Shown: piece by piece, positions 25,203 through 35,110 of the stretch
Layout of the letters: every line of letters begins with the position of its first letter
Position numbering within the stretch: position 1 is the stretch's first letter
From: Mucinivorans hirudinis
GTDB lineage: Bacteria > Bacteroidota > Bacteroidia > Bacteroidales > Rikenellaceae
Assembly (NCBI GenBank): GCA_000723505.1
Contig: HG934468.1
Location: 1,520,798-1,584,797, forward strand
Length of the DNA stretch: 64,000 bases
Direction of reading: 5' to 3'
Position numbers and translations under genes: made by a program
The notes under the pieces: model-generated
Told to the model about the DNA's origin: nothing
The model's database searches: none
What the model saw: the letters and a program-made list of their open reading frames with translations, nothing else

Positions 25203-27653
25203 ATGAAGGTTATCAAATTTGGCGGCAGCTCGGTAGGTTCGGCACGCGGGCTGCAAAATATAAAGGAAATTATAGAAAAACAGAGCGATAAAGTCGTCGT
25301 AGTTGTATCGGCACTGGGGGGAATAACAGACTCTCTTCTGGAGTGCTGTGAGTTGGCAAGCAATGGTTCGGCTACCTATTTAGAGAGGTATGAGGCTATA
25401 CGTGAGCGACATACCCAAGCTGTGGAGCAGAGCGTGCCTCCAAAAATGCAGGCGGAGGTATATGAGGGCATTTTGCGCCTTTTGGACGAGATGGGGAACA
25501 TACTGCGCGGAGTCTCACTCATCCAAGACCTCTCTCCCAAGACCACGGCAGCCGTCGTAAGCTATGGTGAACGCCTTAGCTCTCTGATTGTTAGCGCTAT
25601 ATTTGAGAATGCGGCGTTAGTAGATGCCCGCAACCTTATCAAAACGGAGCCCTATTTTCAGCGACATATTGTCGATTTTACGCTAACCAATGATTTGATT
25701 GTAAGCCATTTCAGTGGGCACGACAGCAAAATAACAGTGATGGGCGGCTTCATATCCTCCGACAAAACCACGGGCGAGACCACCAATCTCGGACGCGGTG
25801 GTTCGGACTACACAGCCTCAGTTGTGGCGGCAGCTCTCGGGGCAAAGGTGTTGGAGATTTTTACGGACGTAGACGGCTTTATGACTGCCGACCCTCGCGT
25901 AATTGATAATGCTTATGTGATTGATAGATTGACTTTTGTCGAAGCTATGGAGCTCTGCAACTTCGGTGCAAAGGTGATCTATCCCCCCACAATCTTTCCG
26001 GCATATAACAGTGATATTCCTATTGTTGTAAAAAACACATACAACCCCGATTGCAAGGGTACTTACATCTCGAAAGAGGTAGATTGCGCCGACTCGCCAG
26101 GGGCAACAAAGAGCATCAAGGGCATTTCATCCATCAACGACACTGCCTTGCTCACAATTCGCGGCTTGGGTATGGTTGGTGTTATTGGGGTTAATTATAG
26201 GATTTTCAAGGCTTTAGCCAAGAATGGCATTAGTGTATTTTTGGTGAGTCAGGCAAGTTCCGAAAACACCACTTCAATCGGTGTACGCACCAATGATGCG
26301 GATTTTGCCTCGGAGGTTCTTGCACAGGAGTTTGCCACAGAGATGGCTATGGGTGAGATAGATGAGGTGATTGTGCAGAAGGATCTTGCAACGGTGGCAA
26401 TCGTGGGCGAAGGTATGCGCCATACGCCAGGCATTGCAGGCAAGCTCTTCGGCACTCTCGGGCGTAATGGCATCAATGTAATTGCTTGTGCTCAGGGTGC
26501 TTCGGAAACAAATATCTCGTTTGTTGTCAAGGTGGAGTCGCTTAGAAAATCTCTGAACGTTATCCACGATTCGTTTTTTCTATCAGAATATCAAGTGCTT
26601 AACCTCTTTATTGCGGGCGTAGGTCTTGTGGGCAACAACCTTATAGAGCAAATCTGCGGACAGCAACGGATGCTTATTGAGCAAAACTCGTTGAAAATAA
26701 ATGTGGTGGGAATCTCCAACTCGCGCAAAAGCATCTTTAATCGCGAGGGAATTGAACTGGAAAATTACAGTTCGTTGATTGACGAAAAAGGCATTCCAAC
26801 AACCCCGGATGATGTGGCTGATGAGATTGTGAAGATGAATATTTTCAACTCAGTATTTGTCGATTGTACAGCAAGTTACGAAGTTTCGTCAATCTACGAA
26901 CGACTTCTAAGTAACAATATTTCGGTGGTAACTGCCAATAAGATTGCAGCCTCCTCGTCCTATGAGCACTATTCGATGCTCAAGAGTACGGCACGCGCAC
27001 GCGGGGTGAAGTTTCTCTTCGAGACAAACGTTGGCGCCGGTCTCCCTATAATAAATACAATCAATGATTTGCGTAATTCGGGTGATAAAATCCTCGGACT
27101 GAAGGCTGTTTTGAGCGGCACGCTCAACTATATTTTCAACGTGATAAGCGAGGAGATACCTTTCTCCGAAGCTGTGCTTTTGGCAAAGCAGGCGGGGTAT
27201 GCCGAGCCTGACCCTCGTTTGGATTTGAGCGGCACGGATGTGATTCGTAAGCTGGTAATTCTCTCTCGAGAGTCCGGTTATATGGTCAAACAGAGCAATG
27301 TCGAGAAGAATCTATTTGTTCCAGATGAATATTTTGAGGGTAGTGTCGAGCGGTTTTGGGAGCGTATCGGCGAACTCGACCAAGAGTTTGAGACCAGGCG
27401 CAAAATATTGGCGGCTCAGGGTAGGAAGTGGAGATTTGTTGCCACAATGGAACAGGGGGAATGCTCGGTGGGGCTGGAGGAGGTGGATGTAAATTCGCCC
27501 TTCTACAACTTGGAGGGCAGCAATAATATTGTGCTCATCACCACAACGCGATACAACGAATATCCGCTTCAAATCAAGGGGTACGGTGCGGGTGCGGGTG
27601 TGACTGCCGCCGGGGTCTTTGCAGATATTATGTCAATCGCCAACATCAGGTAG
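25203..27653 (+). CDS. thrA: Bifunctional aspartokinase / homoserine dehydrogenase
   Basis: The 816-residue fusion carries out the first and third steps of the aspartate pathway to threonine and methionine. The N-terminal aspartokinase has KFGGSSVGS at residues 4-12, the GRGGSDYTA block and the FTDVDGFMTADPR segment. Two ACT domains (about 310-460) follow and usually bind threonine as feedback inhibitor. The C-terminal homoserine dehydrogenase starts around FIAGVGLVGNNL and has VTANK, ETNVGAGLPII, GTLNYIF and EPDPRLDLSG(T)DV. A leader with a stem-loop precedes it and a good terminator follows, so it is transcribed alone. Confidence 0.97.
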   Translation: MKVIKFGGSSVGSARGLQNIKEIIEKQSDKVVVVVSALGGITDSLLECCELASNGSATYLERYEAIRERHTQAVEQSVPPKMQAEVYEGILRLLDEMGNILRGVSLIQDLSPKTTAAVVSYGERLSSLIVSAIFENAALVDARNLIKTEPYFQRHIVDFTLTNDLIVSHFSGHDSKITVMGGFISSDKTTGETTNLGRGGSDYTASVVAAALGAKVLEIFTDVDGFMTADPRVIDNAYVIDRLTFVEAMELCNFGAKVIYPPTIFPAYNSDIPIVVKNTYNPDCKGTYISKEVDCADSPGATKSIKGISSINDTALLTIRGLGMVGVIGVNYRIFKALAKNGISVFLVSQASSENTTSIGVRTNDADFASEVLAQEFATEMAMGEIDEVIVQKDLATVAIVGEGMRHTPGIAGKLFGTLGRNGINVIACAQGASETNISFVVKVESLRKSLNVIHDSFFLSEYQVLNLFIAGVGLVGNNLIEQICGQQRMLIEQNSLKINVVGISNSRKSIFNREGIELENYSSLIDEKGIPTTPDDVADEIVKMNIFNSVFVDCTASYEVSSIYERLLSNNISVVTANKIAASSSYEHYSMLKSTARARGVKFLFETNVGAGLPIINTINDLRNSGDKILGLKAVLSGTLNYIFNVISEEIPFSEAVLLAKQAGYAEPDPRLDLSGTDVIRKLVILSRESGYMVKQSNVEKNLFVPDEYFEGSVERFWERIGELDQEFETRRKILAAQGRKWRFVATMEQGECSVGLEEVDVNSPFYNLEGSNNIVLITTTRYNEYPLQIKGYGAGAGVTAAGVFADIMSIANIR

Positions 27654-27723
27654 CCGAACCGTAATGGAGTGAGTTGCGTAACCATTTTTAGGTTATTAAC
27701 ACAACATTGCGTTAAGCAAGTCC

Positions 27724-27765
27724 AAAAAGCAGGGGCGGAGTGAAAATTCCGCCCCTGCTTTTTTA
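27724..27765 (+). terminator. Intrinsic terminator after thrA
   Basis: Arms 27726-27739 and 27748-27761 form a perfect GC-rich stem with a short loop, followed by T-rich sequence. It lies between convergent thrA and the PHP-phosphatase gene and may serve both, since A-residues flank the left arm. Confidence 0.88.
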
Positions 27766-27774
27766 TGAGTCAAT

Positions 27775-28473
27775 CTACACCCACAAACTTGCATTATTAT
27801 TGACCAACTCCTTGTAGAGGTCTCCCTCCTTGGAGTTGATCACCTTTTTCAGTAGCCCGCTACCTAGGGTACCGTGCGCATCACTTCCCACAAATGAGTA
27901 TAAACCCGACTGGAGAAATTTGTGGGCGCGCTTGCTAATTGTATCACCGTATCCACCCCAAAGAGATGGCACACAGAGTTGCATTTTAACTCCTCGTTCC
28001 TTCATCTCCATCAGTTCGCCCTGCGAGTAGTGCAGATAGCGTTCCGGATGCGCCAAAACCGGCGTGAAACCCTCTATTTGCAGCTTGCCAATCAGTTCCG
28101 ATGAGCCCACAACTGCTGCAATGCGGGGAAGTTCAACCAAAACGTGCTTCCCGTCATAGCTCAACAAATTGCTGATATGTCCCAAAAAACTCTCGTCTAG
28201 CATATATTCAGCCGCCAAACGAATCTCTATCCGATTCTCACCGTAGTTCTGGGCGTGCCCCTTCAATGAGTCGGCGGTGTTCTCGAGTTCCGCCTTGATG
28301 TGAGGCGTGGTAAACGCCCTCTTTACCCCCAGCAGTTCGAGGGAAGCTATCGCCTCCCGATACTTCTGTTCGTTCCTAACGCCGTCATCCACCCCAATTA
28401 TCAGGTGCGAATGGGTGTCAACTTCCATCGGAGCCACCTCTTGCAACGAATATTTTTTTGTTCCAAATAACAT
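27775..28473 (-). CDS. Tyrosine-protein phosphatase of the PHP/CpsB (YwqE) family
   Basis: The 232-residue protein is a metal-dependent PHP phosphatase like CpsB/YwqE, which dephosphorylates the tyrosine-rich tail of BY-kinases. Metal ligands are visible in DTHSHL, DDG, TTPH, LAHPERY and SDAHGT. It lies downstream of the kinase and export genes on the same strand, after a 153-nt gap that holds a weak hairpin. It therefore completes a Wza/kinase/phosphatase set that controls surface-polysaccharide export. No glycosyltransferase genes follow in this window. Confidence 0.92.
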   Translation of the reverse strand: MLFGTKKYSLQEVAPMEVDTHSHLIIGVDDGVRNEQKYREAIASLELLGVKRAFTTPHIKAELENTADSLKGHAQNYGENRIEIRLAAEYMLDESFLGHISNLLSYDGKHVLVELPRIAAVVGSSELIGKLQIEGFTPVLAHPERYLHYSQGELMEMKERGVKMQLCVPSLWGGYGDTISKRAHKFLQSGLYSFVGSDAHGTLGSGLLKKVINSKEGDLYKELVNNNASLWV

Positions 28474-28626
28474 TGTAGTATAAATTAAGAATTAAGGGGC
28501 AGCGTGTGATAAAATCACTTATTCTTTTACACTGCTTATTTCAATGGGTCGTTAAAAAATCAATCAATACTCTTATATTTAGCTCAATACATCTCATTGT
28601 CGTCCTTCGCCAAGACATAATCTGTT

Positions 28627-30990
28627 TTACTCCTCCATCTTCGCTCCGTACCCATATCCGTAAGAGTATCCATAACCATAAGATCCATAACCATATATCT
28701 TGCTACGCATCTTCGAGTCAGTGATGAGTATGTTAAGGTTGTTGAATCGTTTCTCTTGGTATTGACGTTCCATTTCGGGCAGGTATCTGCGGTCAATTTT
28801 TCCGGAACGCATCACATAGAGCGTGAAATCGACTACACGATTAATGATTTGTGTATCGACAATCAGGGGTGCCGGTGGATTGTCCAGCAATATGTAGTCG
28901 TACATTGGGCGCAAATCATCAATAAATTTATCAAACTCCGGCGAGGTAAGCAATGATGGAACGGAAGCTACTTTTGCACCTCCCGGTATGAAGTCTACTC
29001 CGCTGCCCAACACTCCGCTCAGGACAACATCCGACAACTTGTCCACCTTACCCAACAGATAGTTCGTCACCCCCGCTCTTCCTCCCAGTGAGAGGTTTTT
29101 CGAGAGCGTTGCCTTGCGTAAGTCCATATCAATGAGCAGTACGCGCTTGTTTATAAACGATAGAGATAGTGCTAAGTTTGTGGATACAAATGTTTTGCCC
29201 TCTCCCTTGACGGTGGAGGTGGAGGCGATAACCATCGCTCCCGGCTTTGTTCTTTTGAACGAAAAGTCAATGTTTCCCCTGAGGATTTGGAACGCTTCGG
29301 ACATCACATCGTGCCCCCCCCTCTTAACGACTACATCATCTTTTTGTTTCTTGCTCTTTCTGGGCAACTCGTTGAGCACGGGTATTGTCGTATAAGCCTC
29401 CACATCCTTGCGTCCGCGCACCTTCACATCGAGCATTATTATGAGGAAAATAACTGCAAAGGGCAGAGCGAATCCTCCGATAATGCTAACTGCTGCAAAG
29501 AGTATTAACCTTGGCGCAATCGGATTAGGCGGCCCGTCAGCCGCATCGACAACTCGAGCCTCGGGTATGGTTATCGCAAGATTCAGAGCATTCTCCTCGC
29601 GCTTATTGAGCAGGTATAGATACAACTCCTCCTTGATTTTTTGCTGGCGAACGATACCGGCAACATCCTTCTCTTTGGTGGGCACCGAGGCGATTCTGCG
29701 GTTAGACAAGTTCTCCTCGTTTCGTATGTTTTGTTGCTTAATTTTCAGCGAATTAACGGTGTTATTAATAGCCTGAATAATGGTCATTTTCAGTGCTGAA
29801 AGTTGAGTGCGCCCATCCACAACAAGAGGATTGTTCTCTCCCGAGGATTCGAGCATCTTATCAAGTTTGAGGCGAAGCTCATTGTAGGAGTCAATTTGAC
29901 TGTCCACACCGAGGTTCTGCGCACCTGAAACTCTAGGAATCAAGGCATTGGCATTGATAGGGTCAAGCAGATAATCCTTGATATAATTAGCCATAGCTAT
30001 CTGGTTTTCAACCTCAGCCGCATCGCGACGAATTTCGTTACTGGTCTGCATATACATATTTGCAGCCGCGCTGAAATCCAAAACGTTACTCTGTTGCTTA
30101 TAGTCTGCAATGTCCGTATCAACCCCCTCGAGGTCTTTGCTCAGCTTTGCCAGACGCTCCATAATGAATATGTCGGTATTACGGGCTATTCGGTTTTTAT
30201 CCATTATCGACTCCGTGTTGTACTCCGCAATAAGGGTGTTCAATACGGCAGTAGCACGTTGGGGAGATTGGTCGATAAAGGATAGATTGACCACGGAGGA
30301 AACCTTATCGGCACGCGCAACGGTCAGTCGAGAGCTGAAGTCCAACTGAGCTTTCGCTACCGATGTAACGGCAACATTCACCTCCTTACCCACGAATTTT
30401 TCAGCGGATATGGTCGGTTTTATTTCGATTAAAACATTTCTAATGAGGACAGTATCGCCAAATTTTTTCTCAATACTCACTCTCGTTTCATTCTCGTCAA
30501 TATAGGATAGTTGAAAGGCTTCACTGTTTTTAGGCGTGACAGTAAAACTTACCGGATTATTACTTTGCTCGGATTCCGCAACATTTTTCACAACTATAGG
30601 AGTTTCCTCTCCATATATGTCCAGCTTTCTGAAGCGTCCCATATAAGAGTACGAAACATTTAAGTCCAACTTTTGGACAACGGTACGCATCAATGAGGCT
30701 GAGCGTAGAATAAATATCTCGTTATCAACCAACGAACTCGTGGAAGAGAGCAGCCCCAAATCGGCAAATATGGCAGCTTCACCTTGTCCGCTTCCGCTCT
30801 TATCTTTGAGCATAATGGAGGCTTGACGCTTGAAAACAAGCGGTGATTTTACATATAAGTATCCGCCAAGCAAAAGAGCCACCAATAGTGATACGGCAAA
30901 CCAATACCAGTTGGCAAGAACCAGTTCTACTACCTGTCTGGCTGTAAGGCTTTTTGGATCTTGCTCATTGTTTATTTTATTCTCAACCAT
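28627..30990 (-). CDS. Wzc/GumC-type polysaccharide co-polymerase with BY-kinase domain
   Basis: The 787-residue inner-membrane protein has a Wzz domain flanked by two membrane helices (about 30-50 and 500-525) with a long periplasmic coiled part. A cytoplasmic tyrosine kinase follows, with Walker A (GEGKT), Walker A' (LLIDMDLRK) and Walker B (ILLDNPP). The last 25 residues hold a Tyr/Gly run (YGYGSYGYGYSYGYGYG), the autophosphorylation tail. The start codon overlaps the stop of the wza-like gene by one base, so the two are translationally coupled. The protein sets chain length and drives export of a capsule or exopolysaccharide. Confidence 0.94.
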   Translation of the reverse strand: MVENKINNEQDPKSLTARQVVELVLANWYWFAVSLLVALLLGGYLYVKSPLVFKRQASIMLKDKSGSGQGEAAIFADLGLLSSTSSLVDNEIFILRSASLMRTVVQKLDLNVSYSYMGRFRKLDIYGEETPIVVKNVAESEQSNNPVSFTVTPKNSEAFQLSYIDENETRVSIEKKFGDTVLIRNVLIEIKPTISAEKFVGKEVNVAVTSVAKAQLDFSSRLTVARADKVSSVVNLSFIDQSPQRATAVLNTLIAEYNTESIMDKNRIARNTDIFIMERLAKLSKDLEGVDTDIADYKQQSNVLDFSAAANMYMQTSNEIRRDAAEVENQIAMANYIKDYLLDPINANALIPRVSGAQNLGVDSQIDSYNELRLKLDKMLESSGENNPLVVDGRTQLSALKMTIIQAINNTVNSLKIKQQNIRNEENLSNRRIASVPTKEKDVAGIVRQQKIKEELYLYLLNKREENALNLAITIPEARVVDAADGPPNPIAPRLILFAAVSIIGGFALPFAVIFLIIMLDVKVRGRKDVEAYTTIPVLNELPRKSKKQKDDVVVKRGGHDVMSEAFQILRGNIDFSFKRTKPGAMVIASTSTVKGEGKTFVSTNLALSLSFINKRVLLIDMDLRKATLSKNLSLGGRAGVTNYLLGKVDKLSDVVLSGVLGSGVDFIPGGAKVASVPSLLTSPEFDKFIDDLRPMYDYILLDNPPAPLIVDTQIINRVVDFTLYVMRSGKIDRRYLPEMERQYQEKRFNNLNILITDSKMRSKIYGYGSYGYGYSYGYGYGAKMEE

Positions 30991-31775
30991 TATCTTACAT
31001 TTACTAATATTAACGTAGTTATTGTTACCGCCAGCGAAGCTATCGATGTTATCAGCGGAAGAAGCTGACGGTCTGAACTTTGATTCACCTTGGTTTGGTT
31101 AGGGCGGACATATATCACATCGTTGGGATGTATGTAGTAGTAAGGTGAATTCATAAAATCTACCGAACGCATATCCACCTGCGCTATGACTCTTGTTCCG
31201 TTCGACTCTCTGATTATAATAACGTCCCTCTCGGCATTGATATTCAAATCCCCTGCCATACTCAGAGCTTCAATCAGCGTAACGCGTTCAGAGTCTACCG
31301 AATATGTGTTGGGACGAGCACTCTCGCCGAGTACCGAAAATTTGAAGTTGAGCAGCGCAACCGAGACCGTAGGGTCTGTAAGGTATTGTTGTTCGATTAG
31401 TTTATTTTCAATTAGTTTCGAGAGCTCACTTTTGGTTTTGCCGGCAACAAGAATTTCTCCAAGCATCGGGAATTGAATATAACCCTGCTGCGACACCAAG
31501 TAGCCGCGGTCGGTCAGGCGCAAAAGATTTTGCCCACTCGAAGCTCCCTGAGTAGAGAGTATCGGTAAAACCTTATTGAAGGGTCTGGCTGCTTCGGCTT
31601 CTTTGCTCGATACCGTAATTGCGAGGATATCATCGCGCTGGATTTTGCTTTCGTAATCCTGAGCCATAGCTATCGATTGGTCTATTTTTGCGTTCTGGAA
31701 ATAGAGCACATCCTGAGTGGAACGACATCCCACAACTAGGATTGTCGCCACAATTAATGGTATTAATCTATTCAT
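30990..31775 (-). CDS. Wza-like polysaccharide export lipoprotein
   Basis: The protein forms the outer-membrane exit pore for capsule or exopolysaccharide. The ATG at 31775 is chosen over the in-frame ATG at 31847 for two reasons: it gives a lipoprotein signal with lipobox VVGC (C17), and a -7 box at 31794-31801 places the transcript start between the two ATGs. The mature part has a Poly_export domain (DDILAITVSS) and SLBB-like domains (FSVLGESARPNTYSV). A C-terminal hydrophobic helix (ITSIASLAVTITTLILV) could be the outer-membrane anchor. It is coupled to the BY-kinase gene. Confidence 0.92.
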   Translation of the reverse strand: MNRLIPLIVATILVVGCRSTQDVLYFQNAKIDQSIAMAQDYESKIQRDDILAITVSSKEAEAARPFNKVLPILSTQGASSGQNLLRLTDRGYLVSQQGYIQFPMLGEILVAGKTKSELSKLIENKLIEQQYLTDPTVSVALLNFKFSVLGESARPNTYSVDSERVTLIEALSMAGDLNINAERDVIIIRESNGTRVIAQVDMRSVDFMNSPYYYIHPNDVIYVRPNQTKVNQSSDRQLLPLITSIASLAVTITTLILVNVR

Positions 31776-31793
31776 TTGGATTGAATTATTGCG

Positions 31794-31801
31794 CAAAGGT
31801 A
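31794..31801 (-). promoter_or_regulatory. -7 box (TACCTTTG) for the wza-wzc-like operon
   Basis: The minus-strand TACCTTTG matches TAnnTTTG and ends 18 nt upstream of the ATG at 31775. This gives a leader of about 12 nt and fixes the start of the export lipoprotein. Confidence 0.65.
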
Positions 31802-31889
31802 CTAAAATTATTCCGAATAATTGGAATTGTGAAGCGATAAAAATCATTATTATTTTTCACTGTTTGGAAGCACCCTTGGCTCAACCATT

Positions 31890-32381
31890 TTACAGAATAG
31901 CCATTGCAATGGCGGCACAAGCTTGGGCATCGGCAAGTGCGTGGTGGTGGCACGTGAGGTCGAATCCGCAGTGGGCACTTACCGTATGTAGCCGGTGGTT
32001 GGCAAGATTGGGAAATGCACGCCGTGCCGCGCGGCAGGTACAGTGGAAGGTATAGTTGGGGTACGGCATCCCGTATAGTTCGAATACCGCCTTGAGACAT
32101 CCTTGGTCGAAGGGGCTGTTATGAGCCACCAACGGCAGACCCTCGATGAGGGGTGCTACCTCTGCCCAAACCTCGTTGAAGGGGCGTTCGTGTTCCGTAT
32201 CGCTGAAGACTAGTCCGTGGACATCAACACAAAACTGCGCGTAATAGTTTGGTTGAGGGCGAATTAGCGAGTAGTAACTATCGCAAACAACACCCTCGCG
32301 CACCACGACAACTCCTACACTGCACACGCTTGAGCGCTTGCCGTTTGCCGTCTCGAAATCTAATGCTGCAAAATTTTTCAT
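31890..32381 (-). CDS. DEDDh 3'-5' exonuclease (DnaQ/PolC-epsilon-like)
   Basis: The small 163-residue protein is a stand-alone DnaQ-type exonuclease domain. Exo I is ALDFETA, Exo II lies in VAHNSPFD, and the Exo III block HHHALADAQACA supplies the final His and Asp. Such proteins degrade DNA or RNA ends in repair or act as oligonucleases. The start at 32381 is preferred to the ATG at 32390, which lies inside or before the -7 box. The transcript may then begin at or within a few nt of the ATG. It stands alone between the FAD protein and the export operon. Confidence 0.88.
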   Translation of the reverse strand: MKNFAALDFETANGKRSSVCSVGVVVVREGVVCDSYYSLIRPQPNYYAQFCVDVHGLVFSDTEHERPFNEVWAEVAPLIEGLPLVAHNSPFDQGCLKAVFELYGMPYPNYTFHCTCRAARRAFPNLANHRLHTVSAHCGFDLTCHHHALADAQACAAIAMAIL

Positions 32382-32387
32382 CGGGCA

Positions 32388-32395
32388 CAAAAGTA
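32388..32395 (-). promoter_or_regulatory. -7 box (TACTTTTG) next to the exonuclease start; predicted leaderless message
   Basis: TACTTTTG on the minus strand ends only 6 nt before the ATG at 32381. With the usual distance from -7 box to start site the message would have no or almost no leader. Confidence 0.55.
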
Positions 32396-32513
32396 ACGTT
32401 ATTTTCGACGGATACGAAATGGAGAGTCCGTTTCCTGCTTCAATAATTCATTTTCATTACTTTTCAACCCGATATCCATATATTTGAACTCTTTGATTGT
32501 CACCTCTAAAGTC

Positions 32514-34067
32514 TCATTTTTGCCCGCCGGCAACCGCCCGTGCCACGACCATCCCGTCCACCGCTGCCGAGACTATTCCGCCTGCATAACCGGCACCCTC
32601 GCCACAGGGATACAAACCCTTGACAACGGGGTGCTCAAAGCTCTCCCTATCACGCGGTATGCGCACCGGAGAGGAAGTCCGCGACTCGATACCGACCACC
32701 TGAGCCTCCTCGGTAATAAAACCGTGCATCTTCTTGTCGAACTCCCGAAAACCCCCTTTGAGTGCCTTTGCCATAAATTTGGGCAACCACTTGTCCATAT
32801 CGCTCACCACAACACCCGGATGATATGAGGTGGGCAATGTTTCGTGTGATTTCTGCCCAAGAACGAAATCGGTAAGCAGCTGTGCCGGAGCTTTTTGTCC
32901 CGCACCGCCACCCTGCGCAAAGCCCATCATCTCTAACTGCTGCTGAAATTTCAGCCCCGCAAGCACCCCAAAATGCGGAATAAAATCGCGGTAATCCTCC
33001 TCTCGAATTTCGGTTACTATTCCCGAGTTTGCAAAAATATTGTTGCGTCCGCGGGGCGACATTCCGTTCACAACACACTCACCCTGCGAGGTTGCCGAGG
33101 GCACTATAAAGCCGCCCGGACACATACAGAAGCTATACACTCCGCGACCATTAACCTGAGCAACAAGTTGATAGCTCGCCGCAGGAAGATATTCACCCCT
33201 CTCTTGTTTATACTGAATCTTGTCGATGAGGCTCTGTTGGTGCTCCACCCTCACGCCCATAGCAAAGGGTTTCGCCTCCACAAGCACCCCCTTGCGGTGG
33301 AGAAGTTCGTAAACATCTCTCGCAGAGTGCCCCGTGGCGAGAATCACAGCCGCACCCTCTATCCTATTGCCCTGAGCATCAATTACGCCTCGTGCTCTGT
33401 TCTCTTCTATGATAATATCCTCCACTCGCGTGCCGAAGAGCACCACTCCGCCGTGGGTGGTGATAGTTTTTCGGATGTTTTCTATTATTTTGGGTAGGCA
33501 ATCCGTACCGATATGGGGATGAGATTCATAAAGGATGCCTTCGTGCGCTCCGTGGGTGTGGAAAATTTCGAGGATTTTGCGGTTCGAGCCGCGCTTGCGC
33601 GAGCGTGTATAGAGTTTGCCATCGGAGTATGTCCCCGCCCCACCCTCGCCGAAGCAATAGTTCGAGTCGGGGTCTATTGCCTCGCCGCGGTTGATTGCCG
33701 CTATAGACAACTTGCGCGCGCTCACATCCTTACCACGCTCAACCACAATGGGTCGATATCCCATCTCAATCAACTCCAAAGCCGCAAAAAGACCCGCCGG
33801 ACCTGCCCCCACAACAACTATCTCCGTCGCATTCTCTACGTTCGCATATTCGATTGGGGCAATCTGCTCCGGCTGTTCGTTGTCGATTCCAATCTCGACA
33901 AGGACATTGAAAATAACCTCTCCTCTCTTGCGAGCGTCAATGGATTTACGGATTATACGACAGTAGCTCAATTCGCTCTCACTCACGCCCGCAGCGCGCG
34001 CTGCCGCCTGAGCCATCGCTCGAGGGGACGATGCCTGTTCGGGTGTGATTTTTAACTCTATTTGCAT
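32514..34067 (-). CDS. FAD-dependent oxidoreductase of unknown substrate (NAD(FAD)-utilising dehydrogenase family)
   Basis: The 517-residue protein has an N-terminal alpha/beta extension (about 1-75), then the FAD-binding motif VVVGAGPAGLFAALEL and ERGKDVSARK. The conserved block CFGEGGAGTYSDGKLYTR is characteristic of this widespread uncharacterised family. A further FAD motif and GEGAGYAGGIVSAAVDG lie at the C-terminus. It is the last gene of the run that begins at the TPP riboswitch, 35 nt after apbE, so it may be co-transcribed with thiamine genes. No reaction has been assigned to the family that I can name. Confidence 0.85.
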   Translation of the reverse strand: MQIELKITPEQASSPRAMAQAAARAAGVSESELSYCRIIRKSIDARKRGEVIFNVLVEIGIDNEQPEQIAPIEYANVENATEIVVVGAGPAGLFAALELIEMGYRPIVVERGKDVSARKLSIAAINRGEAIDPDSNYCFGEGGAGTYSDGKLYTRSRKRGSNRKILEIFHTHGAHEGILYESHPHIGTDCLPKIIENIRKTITTHGGVVLFGTRVEDIIIEENRARGVIDAQGNRIEGAAVILATGHSARDVYELLHRKGVLVEAKPFAMGVRVEHQQSLIDKIQYKQERGEYLPAASYQLVAQVNGRGVYSFCMCPGGFIVPSATSQGECVVNGMSPRGRNNIFANSGIVTEIREEDYRDFIPHFGVLAGLKFQQQLEMMGFAQGGGAGQKAPAQLLTDFVLGQKSHETLPTSYHPGVVVSDMDKWLPKFMAKALKGGFREFDKKMHGFITEEAQVVGIESRTSSPVRIPRDRESFEHPVVKGLYPCGEGAGYAGGIVSAAVDGMVVARAVAGGQK

Positions 34068-34102
34068 TGTTTTATATTTTCAGCAGTGTAAATTACTTTT
34101 CT

Positions 34103-35110
34103 CTACTTTGTTTGGCGAATCATCGGCATCATCCCTTGTGTGGCATAGACTTTCATCAGCTCGCCCTCGGCGTAGATAAATAGTGCCTCGAGTGTTGCAT
34201 CACTCTCAATCATCTGTTTTGCACCCTCCAACCCCGCCACCATACAGGCAGTAGCATACCCGTCGGCAATGGCGCAAGTTGGGGCTATGATGGTGGCAGA
34301 GAGAAGATTACTCTGTGCCGATTTACCCGTGCGGGGGTCTATGGTGTGAACAACTTTGTTGCCGGCATCATCAACGGCAAATTTGCGATAGTTGCCCGAT
34401 GTTGCTAAACCTTTATTCGTAAACGATATAATGGCTTGTGTGTCTGCACCCGGCGAGTAGTTTCCCTCCTTGGGGCTATCTATGCTCACCGTCCAATCGC
34501 CACCATTGGCATTTTTACCGCGGCAGACAATCTCCCCGCCAACCTCAACCAAATAGTCGCGAATACCCTTTTCTTCGAGTAACTCGCCAAGCAAATCAAC
34601 CGAATAACCCTTGGCTATTGCATTGAAATCTAATTCTATACGCTCATCATCGCGAACTATCCGCCTATGCTCAATCCTCACCTTAGCCAGCCCCACCAGC
34701 GCCAGAGCAGAATCAATCTGCTCCTGAGTGACCACGCGCGCAGCGCCCTTTCCGCCAAAGCCATAGGCTGCTATCAAAGGGCGCAGAGTGGGCTCGAAAA
34801 GTCCGTGTGTTGCGCCGTTGATTTGTGTGGAAATATTGAAGCACTCCAAGAACCAATCGTCCAACTCAACATCCTCGCCCTCATTGATTTGCGAGATTAG
34901 CGAAGCGGGGTTATAGATTGAGAGTGAATTCTCGAAACGCTCGAAAAAATCGGTTATATCGGGTTGCAAATCCCGCTCTACGGAGTCCCTGTAAACAATG
35001 TGATAGGTCGTCCCCTCGGCAAAGCCGTCAATGGTAACGTAACGGCTCGGGCTCTCCTTTTTGGCACAAGCGAGCAGCGCAAGGAGTGAAAATATCAGTA
35101 ACTTTTTCAT
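34103..35110 (-). CDS. apbE: FAD:protein FMN transferase (ApbE lipoprotein)
   Basis: ApbE attaches FMN covalently to Thr of exported or membrane flavoproteins such as Nqr and Rnf subunits. The 335-residue protein has a lipoprotein signal with lipobox LLAC (C15). Family blocks include FNAIAKGYSVD, EVGGEIVCRG, HTIDPRTGKSAQ and CAIADGYATA, which hold the Mg- and FAD-binding residues. Its start overlaps the end of the acyltransferase gene by 4 nt, so they are coupled. It lies in the run downstream of the TPP riboswitch. Confidence 0.94.
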   Translation of the reverse strand: MKKLLIFSLLALLACAKKESPSRYVTIDGFAEGTTYHIVYRDSVERDLQPDITDFFERFENSLSIYNPASLISQINEGEDVELDDWFLECFNISTQINGATHGLFEPTLRPLIAAYGFGGKGAARVVTQEQIDSALALVGLAKVRIEHRRIVRDDERIELDFNAIAKGYSVDLLGELLEEKGIRDYLVEVGGEIVCRGKNANGGDWTVSIDSPKEGNYSPGADTQAIISFTNKGLATSGNYRKFAVDDAGNKVVHTIDPRTGKSAQSNLLSATIIAPTCAIADGYATACMVAGLEGAKQMIESDATLEALFIYAEGELMKVYATQGMMPMIRQTK

